Below, piece after piece: positions 1-4,877 of a stretch of DNA of 9,232 nucleotides. The notes beneath the pieces are model-generated. The model searched no databases. It was given only the letters and a program-made list of their open reading frames with translations, and had not been told where the DNA came from. This stretch comes from Gammaproteobacteria bacterium. GTDB taxonomy: Bacteria; Pseudomonadota; Gammaproteobacteria; HK1. The stretch covers positions 1 through 9,232 of the forward strand of contig JAJECB010000064.1 in the NCBI GenBank assembly GCA_022822245.1, given 5' to 3'. Made by a program: the position numbers and the translations under genes. Position 1 is the stretch's first letter. Each line of letters starts with the position of its first letter.

Positions 1-1
1 C

Positions 2-709
2 CTCACCTCCCCGGCCCCTTCCCCGCCCTCCCGCGAGAACTGGCTCGGCACCGACGACCAGGGGCGCGACGTGCTCGCCCGGGCAATCTACGGGTTCCGG
101 ATCTCGGTGCTGTTCGGTCTGGCCCTCACCCTCGCGAGCACCGTGATCGGGGTGCTCGCGGGCGCGGTGCAGGGATACTTCGGGGGGTGGGTGGACCTCG
201 GGTTCCAGCGCTTCATCGAGATCTGGTCGAGCCTGCCGGAGCTGTACCTCCTCATGATCCTCGCGAGCGTCGTCGAGCCGAACTTCGGGTGGCTGCTCCT
301 CATCATGCTGCTATTCAGTTGGATGGTCCTCGTCGGGGTGGTGCGGGCGGAGTTCCTGCGCGCGCGCAACTTCGAGTACGTTCGCGCGGCGCGGGCGCTC
401 GGGGTCGCCAACCTCACCATCATGCTCCGCCACGTGCTGCCGAACGCGATGGTGGCCTCCCTCACCTTCCTGCCGTTCATCCTCAACGGGTCGATCGTGA
501 CCCTCACCTCGCTCGACTTCCTCGGGTTCGGGATGCCTCCCGGGTCCCCGTCGCTCGGGGAGCTCGTCGCGCAGGGCAAGGCCAACCTTCACGCGCCGTG
601 GCTCGGGATCACCGCCTTCTCGGTGCTCGCGGTGCTGCTCTCCCTCCTCATCTTCGTCTTCGAGGGGGTGCGCGACGCGTTCGACCCCCGCAAGACCGGG
701 CTTCCCTGA
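2..709 (+). CDS. yejE: YejE-like peptide ABC transporter permease (5' end outside window)
   Basis: This is the inner-membrane permease subunit of an oligopeptide/dipeptide-type ABC importer (BPD_transp_1 family), closest in style to YejE of the YejABEF system. The reading frame is open to the window edge, so the gene starts upstream. The first visible residues include NWLGTDDQGRDVLAR, a conserved segment of this family just before the membrane core, so the GTG at 71 is internal and not the start. Several hydrophobic helices follow. The EAA-type loop that docks on the ATPase is visible as EYVRAARALGV followed by IMLRHVLPNA, and the C-terminus ends in the usual FEGVRDAFDPRK. In YejABEF-like operons an ATPase gene normally follows, but here the next gene is convergent. 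YejABEF of Escherichia coli takes up peptides, including microcin C; substrate assignment here is inference only. Confidence 0.9.
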   Translation, partial: LTSPAPSPPSRENWLGTDDQGRDVLARAIYGFRISVLFGLALTLASTVIGVLAGAVQGYFGGWVDLGFQRFIEIWSSLPELYLLMILASVVEPNFGWLLLIMLLFSWMVLVGVVRAEFLRARNFEYVRAARALGVANLTIMLRHVLPNAMVASLTFLPFILNGSIVTLTSLDFLGFGMPPGSPSLGELVAQGKANLHAPWLGITAFSVLAVLLSLLIFVFEGVRDAFDPRKTGLP

Positions 710-725
710 CCGGTCTCCGACCCCG

Positions 726-749
726 CGCTCCCGACTTCACGCTCCCGAC
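726..749 (+). repeat. short direct repeat, 10 nt
   Basis: CGCTCCCGAC occurs at 726-735 and again at 740-749, separated by TTCA, in the gap between the permease and the convergent regulator gene. It may be a chance repeat in GC-rich sequence. Confidence 0.3.
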
Positions 750-768
750 CCGGGTGCGGTTCCCCACC

Positions 769-786
769 CCGCGGCCGGAGCCGCGG
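769..786. terminator. hairpin between convergent genes, possible terminator
   Basis: CCGCGGC (769-775) and GCCGCGG (780-786) form a perfect 7-bp stem with a CGGA loop. It lies in the 84-base gap between the ends of the permease gene (709) and the convergent regulator gene (794). On the plus strand a short TTT follows eight bases later; on the minus strand there is no T-run. It is therefore not a textbook intrinsic terminator. Its placement between two convergent stop codons is the main reason to propose a role in ending transcription. Confidence 0.4.
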
Positions 787-793
787 CGCGGCT

Positions 794-1870
794 TTACTCC
801 GAGAACCGTTCCCGGATCCTCGTCGGCCGCCGTTCGTCGCGCGGCGAATGCCCGAAGGTGTCCTTGTAGACCTTGCTGAAGTGGCTCGCGCTCACGAACC
901 CGCACGCCTCCGCCACCTCCGCGATGGCCATGGTGGTCTGGCAAAGGAGATGCTGGGCCCTGGCGAGCCGGAGCCGCAGGTAGTACGCGCTCGGCACGCT
1001 CCCGAGATGCTCGTGGAACAGCCGCTCGAGGTGCCGGCGCGACAACCCCACGTGATGGGCGATCTGGTCGACGGAGAGCGGCTCCTCGACGTTCGCCTCC
1101 ATGAGCTGCACCGCGTCGATGAGCCGAGGCTGCCCGGTGCCGATGAGCTGGACCAGGGGCCGTCGCTGGCGGTCGCGGCTGTCGCGGATCCGATCGTGCA
1201 CGAGCTGATCGGAGATCGTGGCCGCGAGCGGATGCCCGTGCTGGCTCGCGATGAAGTTGAGCATGAGGTCGGTGGGCGCGTCGCCGCCGGCGCAGGTGAA
1301 CCGATCGCGGTCGATGAGGCACACCCCGGGGGTGACGACGGTCTCCGGATGCTCCTCGATGATGGTGTCCCGGTGCTCCCAGTGGGTGGTGCACCGGTAC
1401 CCTCGCAACACCCCCGCCTTGGCGAGGAAGTACGACCCGGTGTCGATCCCCCCCAGGGCGATGCGTCTCGCGGCGAGCGAACGCAGCCACTTGAGGGCCG
1501 CCGGGTCGAGGTGGTGCTGGACGTCGCGCCCGCTGCACACGAGCACGAGCTCGGCGGCCGGGGTACGCGCGACCGGGTGGTCCACCTCCACCCGGACTTC
1601 GCTCGAGGAGACCACCGGTCGGCCGTCGAAGCTCACCAGGTGCCAGCGGTAGATGGGCGAAGAGCTGAGGTCGTTCGCCTGGCGCAAGGGCCCGATGGCG
1701 GCCCCGAAGGAGACCATGTTGAACCCCGGCACGAGCAGGAAGGCGACCTCGTAGGCGGGCATGAACGCCCGGCTCGGCCGATGGAACACCGCCCCGGGGG
1801 CGGCGTAGTCCGCGGCACGGACGGAGGGATGGTCCGAACCACCGGGGTCGAGACGGGACGAGGAACGCAT
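794..1870 (-). CDS. DJ-1/PfpI-AraC transcriptional regulator, GbdR/CdhR-like
   Basis: This 358-residue protein is a cytoplasmic transcription activator with two parts. Residues about 39-205 are a class I glutamine amidotransferase-like (DJ-1/PfpI) sensor domain. Residues about 250-350 are an AraC/XylS DNA-binding domain with two helix-turn-helices (LSVDQIAHHVGLSRRHLERLF from residue 265, and IAEVAEACGFVSASHFSKVYK from 316). The segment ALGGIDTGSYFLAKAGVL (138-155) and the following THWEHRD are typical of the GbdR, CdhR and ArgR group, regulators of glycine betaine, carnitine and arginine use in Pseudomonas. The catalytic Cys of DJ-1 enzymes is Asp143 here, so the domain probably binds a ligand rather than acting as an enzyme. 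The ATG at 1870 is chosen because GGAGG lies four bases upstream; Met37 (1762) would begin at the domain edge but has no ribosome binding site. It lies downstream of the dioxygenase gene in the same orientation, which suggests that gene as a target. Confidence 0.9.
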   Translation of the reverse strand: MRSSSRLDPGGSDHPSVRAADYAAPGAVFHRPSRAFMPAYEVAFLLVPGFNMVSFGAAIGPLRQANDLSSSPIYRWHLVSFDGRPVVSSSEVRVEVDHPVARTPAAELVLVCSGRDVQHHLDPAALKWLRSLAARRIALGGIDTGSYFLAKAGVLRGYRCTTHWEHRDTIIEEHPETVVTPGVCLIDRDRFTCAGGDAPTDLMLNFIASQHGHPLAATISDQLVHDRIRDSRDRQRRPLVQLIGTGQPRLIDAVQLMEANVEEPLSVDQIAHHVGLSRRHLERLFHEHLGSVPSAYYLRLRLARAQHLLCQTTMAIAEVAEACGFVSASHFSKVYKDTFGHSPRDERRPTRIRERFSE

Positions 1871-1951
1871 GAACCCTCCGGGCAGGATCGCGGCGGTGGC
1901 CGGGAGCGATTCCGCCGCCGGCCGCGGACAGGATGCCTTGATTCAACAGAA

Positions 1952-1969
1952 ATGTCCCGAAAACGACAT
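1952..1969. promoter_or_regulatory. inverted repeat upstream of the regulator gene, possible operator
   Basis: ATGTC (1952-1956) and GACAT (1965-1969) form an inverted repeat with an 8-base A-rich spacer, about 80-100 bases upstream of the regulator's ATG at 1870. The stretch is less GC-rich than its surroundings. I see no convincing sigma-70 promoter pair beside it. A role as a binding site for the regulator itself or another factor is inference from position and symmetry. Confidence 0.25.
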
Positions 1970-1984
1970 CGAACGGGCAAGTTG

Positions 1985-2009
1985 CCGGGCGGCCCGAGGG
2001 CCGACCCGG
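1985..2009. repeat. GC-rich hairpin in the regulator-dioxygenase gap
   Basis: CCGGGCGGCCC (1985-1995) pairs with GGGCCG plus CCCGG (1998-2003 and 2005-2009), giving an 11-bp stem with a 2-base loop and one bulged A (2004). It is one of several strong hairpins in the 342-base non-coding gap 1871-2212. It lies downstream of the dioxygenase stop in the direction of transcription, but no T-run follows on that strand. Confidence 0.4.
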
Positions 2010-2062
2010 GGCGTCTTCTTCAACGACGCTCCCGAATCGGATGCGGATCAGAGAAGCTCATG

Positions 2063-2090
2063 GGTCGGATTGCGCTCCGCGAATCCGACC
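2063..2090. repeat. REP-like palindrome
   Basis: GGTCGGATT (2063-2071) and AATCCGACC (2082-2090) are perfect complements. Inside them CGC (2073-2075) pairs with GCG (2079-2081) across a TCC loop, leaving one bulged G (2072). The result is a 12-bp stem. The GTCGGATT...AATCCGAC core resembles short dispersed palindromes that are common between genes in many beta- and gammaproteobacteria (REP-like elements); that resemblance is recalled, not searched. It lies 123 bases past the dioxygenase stop codon, where such elements typically sit, and could also help end transcription or protect mRNA. Confidence 0.55.
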
Positions 2091-2126
2091 TGCCGTCCTC
2101 CGCGCTCATCGTGGGGGCACCGCGTG

Positions 2127-2174
2127 GGCGGCAACCCGCCCCGTCGGGGAACCTGCCGGCCCGAGCCGGCGGGT
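2127..2174. repeat. cluster of GC-rich hairpins just downstream of the dioxygenase gene
   Basis: Three stem-loops follow each other. GGCGG (2127-2131) pairs with CCGCC (2136-2140). CCCC (2139-2142) pairs with GGGG (2146-2149), in competition with the first. The strongest has a 10-bp stem, ACCTGCCGGC (2151-2160) with GCCGGCGGGT (2165-2174), including one T-G wobble and a CCGA loop. The last lies 39 bases beyond the dioxygenase stop and could end that transcript, but no T-run follows on the minus strand. Confidence 0.4.
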
Positions 2175-2212
2175 CGGGCGGCGCGGCGATGCGGCCTTCG
2201 CGGGTCCCGGGG

Positions 2213-3127
2213 CTACCGGTTCGACGCCGACGGCTCGAAGGCGCCGGCGCGTTCGTCCCGGCCGGTCGAGGCGAGCTCGCTCGCCGGATCACCGGCGACC
2301 CGCACGTGGCGCAGGGTCCGCGGCCGGCTGAAATCGTAGGGCCGCGCGCGATGCAGCACGCAACGATTGTCCCAGATGACGACATCGCCGGCTCGCCAGC
2401 GATGGGCGAGCGTACGCGGCGCACGGCACGCGAACGTGACCAGATCGTCAAGCAGTCCCTGTGCCTCCTCGTGGTCCATGCCGGGTATGCGGTACGCGTG
2501 ACGCCCGATGAACAGCGACTTGCGGCCGGTGACGGGGTGGGTCTTCACGAGCGGCCTCAGCGGGGCGCCCTTGGTGTGGAAGCCGTAGCCGGACCCGGGC
2601 TCGATCTCGTAGCCGATCTTGGCCTGCGACTGATAGAGCGAGTGGTACGCGGAGAGGCCGCCGATGCGCTCCCGGGTGGCGTCGTCGAGCGCACCGTAAG
2701 CCGCGCGCATGTCGGCCCACTCGGTCTCTCCGCCGCTCGGCGGAACGACTTGCGCGCACAGCACGGAAGCCTTTGCCGCGAGCGGCATGTAGGAGGAGTC
2801 GGTATGCCAGCCCTCGTTGCCGCGCAGCGACTTGAAGCGGAACTCCTTCGACGTGGCGACCGAACCGTCCGGATTCTGATTGCTGATCGACACGGCCAGC
2901 GTCTGCGGATCGGGCCGCAGGAGCTCGATGTCGCCGAAACGCCTCGCGAAATCGATCTGGGCCTCTTCGCTCAGCGCCTGGTCGGGAAAGATGAGGACGG
3001 CGTGCTCATGAAACGCGTTCTCGACCCGGCGCCACGTCGCCTCGTCCATGGCGGCGAGGTCGATGTCGGTGACGGTGGCGCCGAGGGTGGAGCCGGTCGG
3101 CGTGATGGTCGGGACGGGTCGGAGCAT
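2213..3127 (-). CDS. TauD/TfdA-family Fe(II)/2-oxoglutarate-dependent dioxygenase
   Basis: This cytoplasmic enzyme of 304 residues belongs to the TauD/TfdA family, which uses Fe(II), O2 and 2-oxoglutarate to hydroxylate a small carboxylate or sulfonate substrate. The iron ligands are visible as His108 and Asp110 (WHTDSSY) and His259 (WDNRCVLHRARPYD). The likely 2-oxoglutarate contacts are Thr135 (GGETEWADMRAAYGAL) and Arg270. These spacings follow TfdA (His114, Asp116, Thr141, His263, Arg274 from memory) closely, and GRKSLFIG also resembles TfdA more than TauD. The ATG at 3127 is chosen because MLRPVPTITPTGSTLGATVTD matches the family's N-terminus. The frame extends to an ATG at 3241, but that would add 38 low-complexity Arg-rich residues without homology or ribosome binding site. 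The GbdR-like regulator downstream suggests use of an organic nitrogen or carbon compound. The true substrate is unknown. Confidence 0.9.
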   Translation of the reverse strand: MLRPVPTITPTGSTLGATVTDIDLAAMDEATWRRVENAFHEHAVLIFPDQALSEEAQIDFARRFGDIELLRPDPQTLAVSISNQNPDGSVATSKEFRFKSLRGNEGWHTDSSYMPLAAKASVLCAQVVPPSGGETEWADMRAAYGALDDATRERIGGLSAYHSLYQSQAKIGYEIEPGSGYGFHTKGAPLRPLVKTHPVTGRKSLFIGRHAYRIPGMDHEEAQGLLDDLVTFACRAPRTLAHRWRAGDVVIWDNRCVLHRARPYDFSRPRTLRHVRVAGDPASELASTGRDERAGAFEPSASNR

Positions 3128-3195
3128 GGCGGTCACTCGAGCTGCGGTCGAACGTGGTAAACGGAAGAATCGGGTCGGGCGGCGGGTCGTCCGTT

Positions 3196-3227
3196 CCGAA
3201 TTCGAGTCGCGAACGCCAGGAATTCGG
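3196..3227. promoter_or_regulatory. 8-bp inverted repeat upstream of the dioxygenase gene, possible operator
   Basis: CCGAATTC (3196-3203) and GAATTCGG (3220-3227) are exact complements separated by 16 bases. The two GAATTC cores are each palindromic and lie 22 bp apart, about two helical turns. They sit 69-100 bases upstream of the dioxygenase ATG at 3127, the position expected of a regulator site or a leader hairpin. A TATAGT-like -10 element occurs on the minus strand at 3259-3254, but no good -35 accompanies it. Binding by the DJ-1/AraC regulator is inference. Confidence 0.4.
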
Positions 3228-3335
3228 CAGGAGGCGCGCACCGCATATGAGCAACTATATCGGACGTCTCCTCGGAACGATGACGATCAGTGATGTCTCC
3301 TCGCCGGGAGTGTCGGCATCTCGCGGGCCGCTCCG

Positions 3336-3353
3336 GGCACCGTTCAGTGCCGG
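3336..3353. other. hairpin over the stop codon of the histidine-rich gene
   Basis: GGCAC (3336-3340) pairs with GTGCC (3347-3351), with two more pairs possible past a bulged G (3335), around a 6-base loop that includes the TGA stop of the histidine-rich gene (3344-3346). No T-run follows. The remaining gap down to the dioxygenase ATG at 3127 shows no further gene. Confidence 0.25.
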
Positions 3354-3841
3354 TGGTGGGCGCGCGGGCGGTCGAGCGGATGGACGTGCCAGGGGCCGGA
3401 CCCGTGCCGGTGCCGTTCGGAGAGGAAGCGCGGCCCCGGAGCCACTCGGCGGTGACGGGGGGCGTGGCGCCCGTCCCGGTGGGCAAGATGGCGGCCACGG
3501 TATCCGTGATGCCCGTGGCGGTGCGCGTGATGCCCGTGGCGGTGGCGGTGGACCCCGCGGGCGTGGCGGTGATGCCGGTGGGGGCGCGGATGGATCCCGT
3601 GCGGATGCAGGTGGAGGGGATGGGCATGCCGGTGGTGTCCGTGGAAGTGCCACCGATGGTGGTGCGCCTGCGGGGCCGGCGCGGGGTGGGCATGGGCCAC
3701 CGAGAGGAGCGTGACGAACGAGCCGAGCGCGAACCACGCGACCGCATCGCCGCCCCCGTGCCCGTGGTGATGCCTCCCCCCCGCCTCGGCGGTGCCGGCG
3801 AGGGCGAGCATGGCCGTGAAAACGAGTGCGGAACGTCGCAT
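3344..3841 (-). CDS. histidine-rich exported or membrane-anchored protein of unknown function
   Basis: I do not recognise a named family. The 165-residue product starts with a signal-like segment (MRRSALVFTAMLALAGTAEA, residues 1-20, with a plausible cleavage after AEA). A second hydrophobic stretch follows (about 33-50, VAWFALGSFVTLLSVA), and then an extremely His- and Arg-rich tail. I count 43 His in 165 residues and no Cys. Residues 100-106 and 107-113 are a tandem repeat (HRHGHHA, HRHGHHG). The tail is basic, so metal binding (Ni, Zn, Cu, Co) outside the cytoplasm is the natural guess, but it is inference. The ATG at 3841 is favoured by GGAGG seven bases upstream and by the signal peptide beginning there; an in-frame ATG at 4024 would hide the signal. 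The low-complexity tail is also open in other frames, but the start site, signal and promoter all support this one. Confidence 0.7.
   Translation of the reverse strand: MRRSALVFTAMLALAGTAEAGGRHHHGHGGGDAVAWFALGSFVTLLSVAHAHPAPAPQAHHHRWHFHGHHRHAHPLHLHPHGIHPRPHRHHRHARGVHRHRHGHHAHRHGHHGYRGRHLAHRDGRHAPRHRRVAPGPRFLSERHRHGSGPWHVHPLDRPRAHHRH
3503..3544 (-). repeat. 21-bp tandem duplication inside the histidine-rich gene
   Basis: CGTGATGCCCGTGGCGGTG appears on the plus strand at 3505-3523 and 3526-3544, a period of 21 bases or seven codons. It encodes the repeated heptads HRHGHHA and HRHGHHG. The near-identity at the DNA level indicates recent in-frame duplication as one way the His tail grew. Confidence 0.7.
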
Positions 3842-3855
3842 CGTGCATCCTCCAG

Positions 3856-3895
3856 GGCGGGAAACCGCCGCCCTCCGCGAAGCGGCGGAGCGGCG
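3856..3895 (-). promoter_or_regulatory. two mutually exclusive hairpins in the leader of the histidine-rich gene
   Basis: Upstream of the ATG at 3841 two stems compete for 3866-3869. Stem A is GGCGG (3856-3860) with CCGCC (3865-3869) and a 4-base loop; it ends two bases from the Shine-Dalgarno (3849-3853). Stem B is CGCCG (3866-3870) plus CTCCGC (3873-3878) with GCGGAG (3885-3890) plus CGGCG (3891-3895), 11 bp with a 2-base bulge and a 6-base loop. The alternation could control access to the ribosome binding site. Competing stems also arise by chance in GC-rich DNA, so the regulatory role is inference. Confidence 0.3.
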
Positions 3896-3924
3896 CGAAC
3901 CCCCATCGCACCCAGCTCGCCTGA

Positions 3925-3952
3925 ATTGTGAACCCCACCGCGCAAGAGTCAA
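3925..3952 (-). promoter_or_regulatory. sigma-70-like promoter for the histidine-rich gene
   Basis: Read on the minus strand, TTGACT (3952-3947) is a good -35 and CACAAT (3930-3925) a fair -10, with a 16-base spacer. Transcription would start near 3918, giving a leader of about 77 bases that contains the hairpins at 3856-3895. This is the best-looking promoter pair in the window. The divergent vapBC promoter lies about 150 bases away. Confidence 0.5.
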
Positions 3953-4041
3953 GCTCCACACCAGCGCGAGGGGGGAGGACGGCGTCGGCCTGCCCCTCGG
4001 CACACCTCGCGAACCGGCGGACACGAACTCCGTTCCACGGT

Positions 4042-4093
4042 CACGATCGGGACTCTACGTCGCTACGAGTCGACTTCCGGCGGCCACGATCGG
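4042..4093 (+). repeat. 9-nt direct repeats upstream of vapB
   Basis: CACGATCGG occurs at 4042-4050 and 4085-4093, 43 bases apart, in the non-coding region between the divergent histidine-rich and vapB genes. GACTC (4051-4055) and GAGTC (4067-4071) also form a small inverted repeat here. Function unknown; chance is possible. Confidence 0.25.
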
Positions 4094-4105
4094 ATCGCCA
4101 TCGCC

Positions 4106-4132
4106 TATACTACAGTCATTACTACAATGGAG
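4106..4132 (+). promoter_or_regulatory. vapBC promoter -10, ACTACA direct repeats and Shine-Dalgarno
   Basis: This is a local AT-rich pocket just before vapB. TATACT (4106-4111) is a good -10 but no recognisable -35 stands 16-18 bases upstream. ACTACA is repeated at 4109-4114 and 4121-4126, a 12-base step overlapping and following the -10, the place where a VapB antitoxin or VapBC complex would bind to repress its own operon. GGAG (4129-4132) is the likely ribosome binding site, ten bases before the ATG at 4143. The operator role is inference from family behaviour. Confidence 0.4.
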
Positions 4133-4142
4133 ATTGCCCGAC

Positions 4143-4442
4143 ATGGCGCTCAACCTCACTCACCGGCCTGATCTCGACGAACGGGTGGAGAGACTCGCCG
4201 CGCAGATGGGGTTGGGCGGTCGGGGGCGCAAGACCGCGGTCATCGAGAAAGCCCTCGCGGCGCTTGAAGACCGCGTCTCTCTCATGGACTCCAAGTCGAT
4301 TCTGGCGTCGCTCAAGCAGTTCGAAGGCCGTGGAGCGTCAATTGCCGCCGAGCTCGCAGGAGACCCGGAGCCGGATCGCGGGAAGCCACTGTCCCTGACC
4401 CTCCAGGAAGCTCTCTACGACGAGCGCGGGCTTCCCCGGTGA
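4143..4442 (+). CDS. vapB: VapB-type antitoxin (Rv0623/PSK-type family)
   Basis: This 99-residue protein is the likely antitoxin of a type II VapBC pair. The first 45 residues (MALNLTHRPDLDERVERLAA, then a GRGRKTAVIEKALAAL helix) have the form of the Rv0623-like/PSK transcription-factor group: a short beta strand and helices that dimerise and bind the operon's own promoter. The C-terminal part, ending SLTLQEALYDERGLPR, would wrap the toxin. Its stop codon overlaps the toxin's GTG start (GTGA at 4439-4442), so the two are translationally coupled. The frame continues upstream to 3792, but the ATG at 4143 is chosen because the family motif starts there, right after an AT-rich promoter and a GGAG. 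It is longer than many VapB proteins (70-90 residues). Confidence 0.8.
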   Translation: MALNLTHRPDLDERVERLAAQMGLGGRGRKTAVIEKALAALEDRVSLMDSKSILASLKQFEGRGASIAAELAGDPEPDRGKPLSLTLQEALYDERGLPR

Positions 4443-4846
4443 TCGTCCTGGATACCTCGGCAATCCTCGCGATCCTCCTGGAGGAACCGGAGCGCGACCT
4501 GTTCAGCGAAACGATCAGCCGTGCGGGACGGGCGCTGGTGTCCGCCGGGACCGCGGTCGAGCTGGCCGCGATTGCGGGCCGGTCCGATCGGCTTCGCGCC
4601 GATGTGCCGGCGTTCCTGCGCCAGCCCTTCGTGGAGGTCGAACCGGTGACCGCGACGCAGGCCGTGGAGGCGGTCGACGCGTTCCGCGCCTTTGGCAAGG
4701 GGCACCATCCGGCCGCGCTCAACTTCGGCGACATGTTCGCCTGCCTGCTCGCGCGTGAACGAGGACTGCCGCTCCTCTTCAAGGGAAACGACTTTGCCCG
4801 AACGGACGTACGGAGCGCCCTCACGGGCGACTCCCCATCGGCCTGA
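4439..4846 (+). CDS. vapC: VapC-type PIN-domain ribonuclease toxin
   Basis: This 135-residue PIN-domain protein would act as a Mg2+/Mn2+-dependent endoribonuclease toxin in the cytoplasm, held inactive by the preceding antitoxin. The acidic active-site residues are in the expected order: Asp5 (MIVLDTSAILAIL), Glu41 (TAVELAAIA), Asp98 (NFGDMFACLLA) and Asp118 (FKGNDFARTD). The start is GTG, overlapping the vapB stop by four bases, and there is no strong ribosome binding site of its own, so its synthesis probably depends on vapB translation. Length and motifs are full, with no sign of decay. VapC toxins known elsewhere cut tRNAs or the sarcin-ricin loop; the target here cannot be inferred. Confidence 0.88.
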   Translation: MIVLDTSAILAILLEEPERDLFSETISRAGRALVSAGTAVELAAIAGRSDRLRADVPAFLRQPFVEVEPVTATQAVEAVDAFRAFGKGHHPAALNFGDMFACLLARERGLPLLFKGNDFARTDVRSALTGDSPSA

Positions 4847-4860
4847 CCGCCGCCCATCGG

Positions 4861-4877
4861 CGCTCGCTCCGCGAGCG
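4861..4877. terminator. hairpin after vapC, possible terminator
   Basis: CGCTCGC (4861-4867) and GCGAGCG (4871-4877) form a perfect 7-bp stem with a TCC loop, 15 bases past the vapC stop. There is no T-run, so this is a weak terminator candidate. The loop region GCTCCGCGA (4866-4874) is identical to the loop region of the palindrome at 2063-2090. Confidence 0.35.

Noticed and set aside
1869..2339. Small plus-strand frames in the regulator-dioxygenase gap
   Set aside because: No ribosome binding site, composition is that of random GC-rich frames, and they run into the antisense strand of the dioxygenase.
848..3160. Long open frame of 770 codons on the plus strand, spanning the regulator and the dioxygenase
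   Set aside because: It is antisense to two genes with clear family motifs, has Gly/Arg/Pro/Glu-rich low-complexity product and no domain. Long antisense frames are expected in GC-rich DNA with strong GC3 bias.
3128..3241. N-terminal extension of the dioxygenase to the ATG at 3241
   Set aside because: The 38 extra residues are Arg/Thr/Ser-rich, have no counterpart in TfdA-type enzymes, and would place the GAATTC inverted repeat inside the coding region. No Shine-Dalgarno precedes 3241.
3500..3700. Possible CRISPR or microsatellite array in the repetitive stretch
   Set aside because: The repetition follows codon periods of a His-rich protein; there are no regular spacers or conserved 25-40 base repeats.
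3255..3959. Alternative Pro/Arg-rich frame, and the opposing plus-strand frames, over the histidine-rich gene
   Set aside because: They lack a signal peptide, ribosome binding site or promoter. The 3841-3344 frame has all three.
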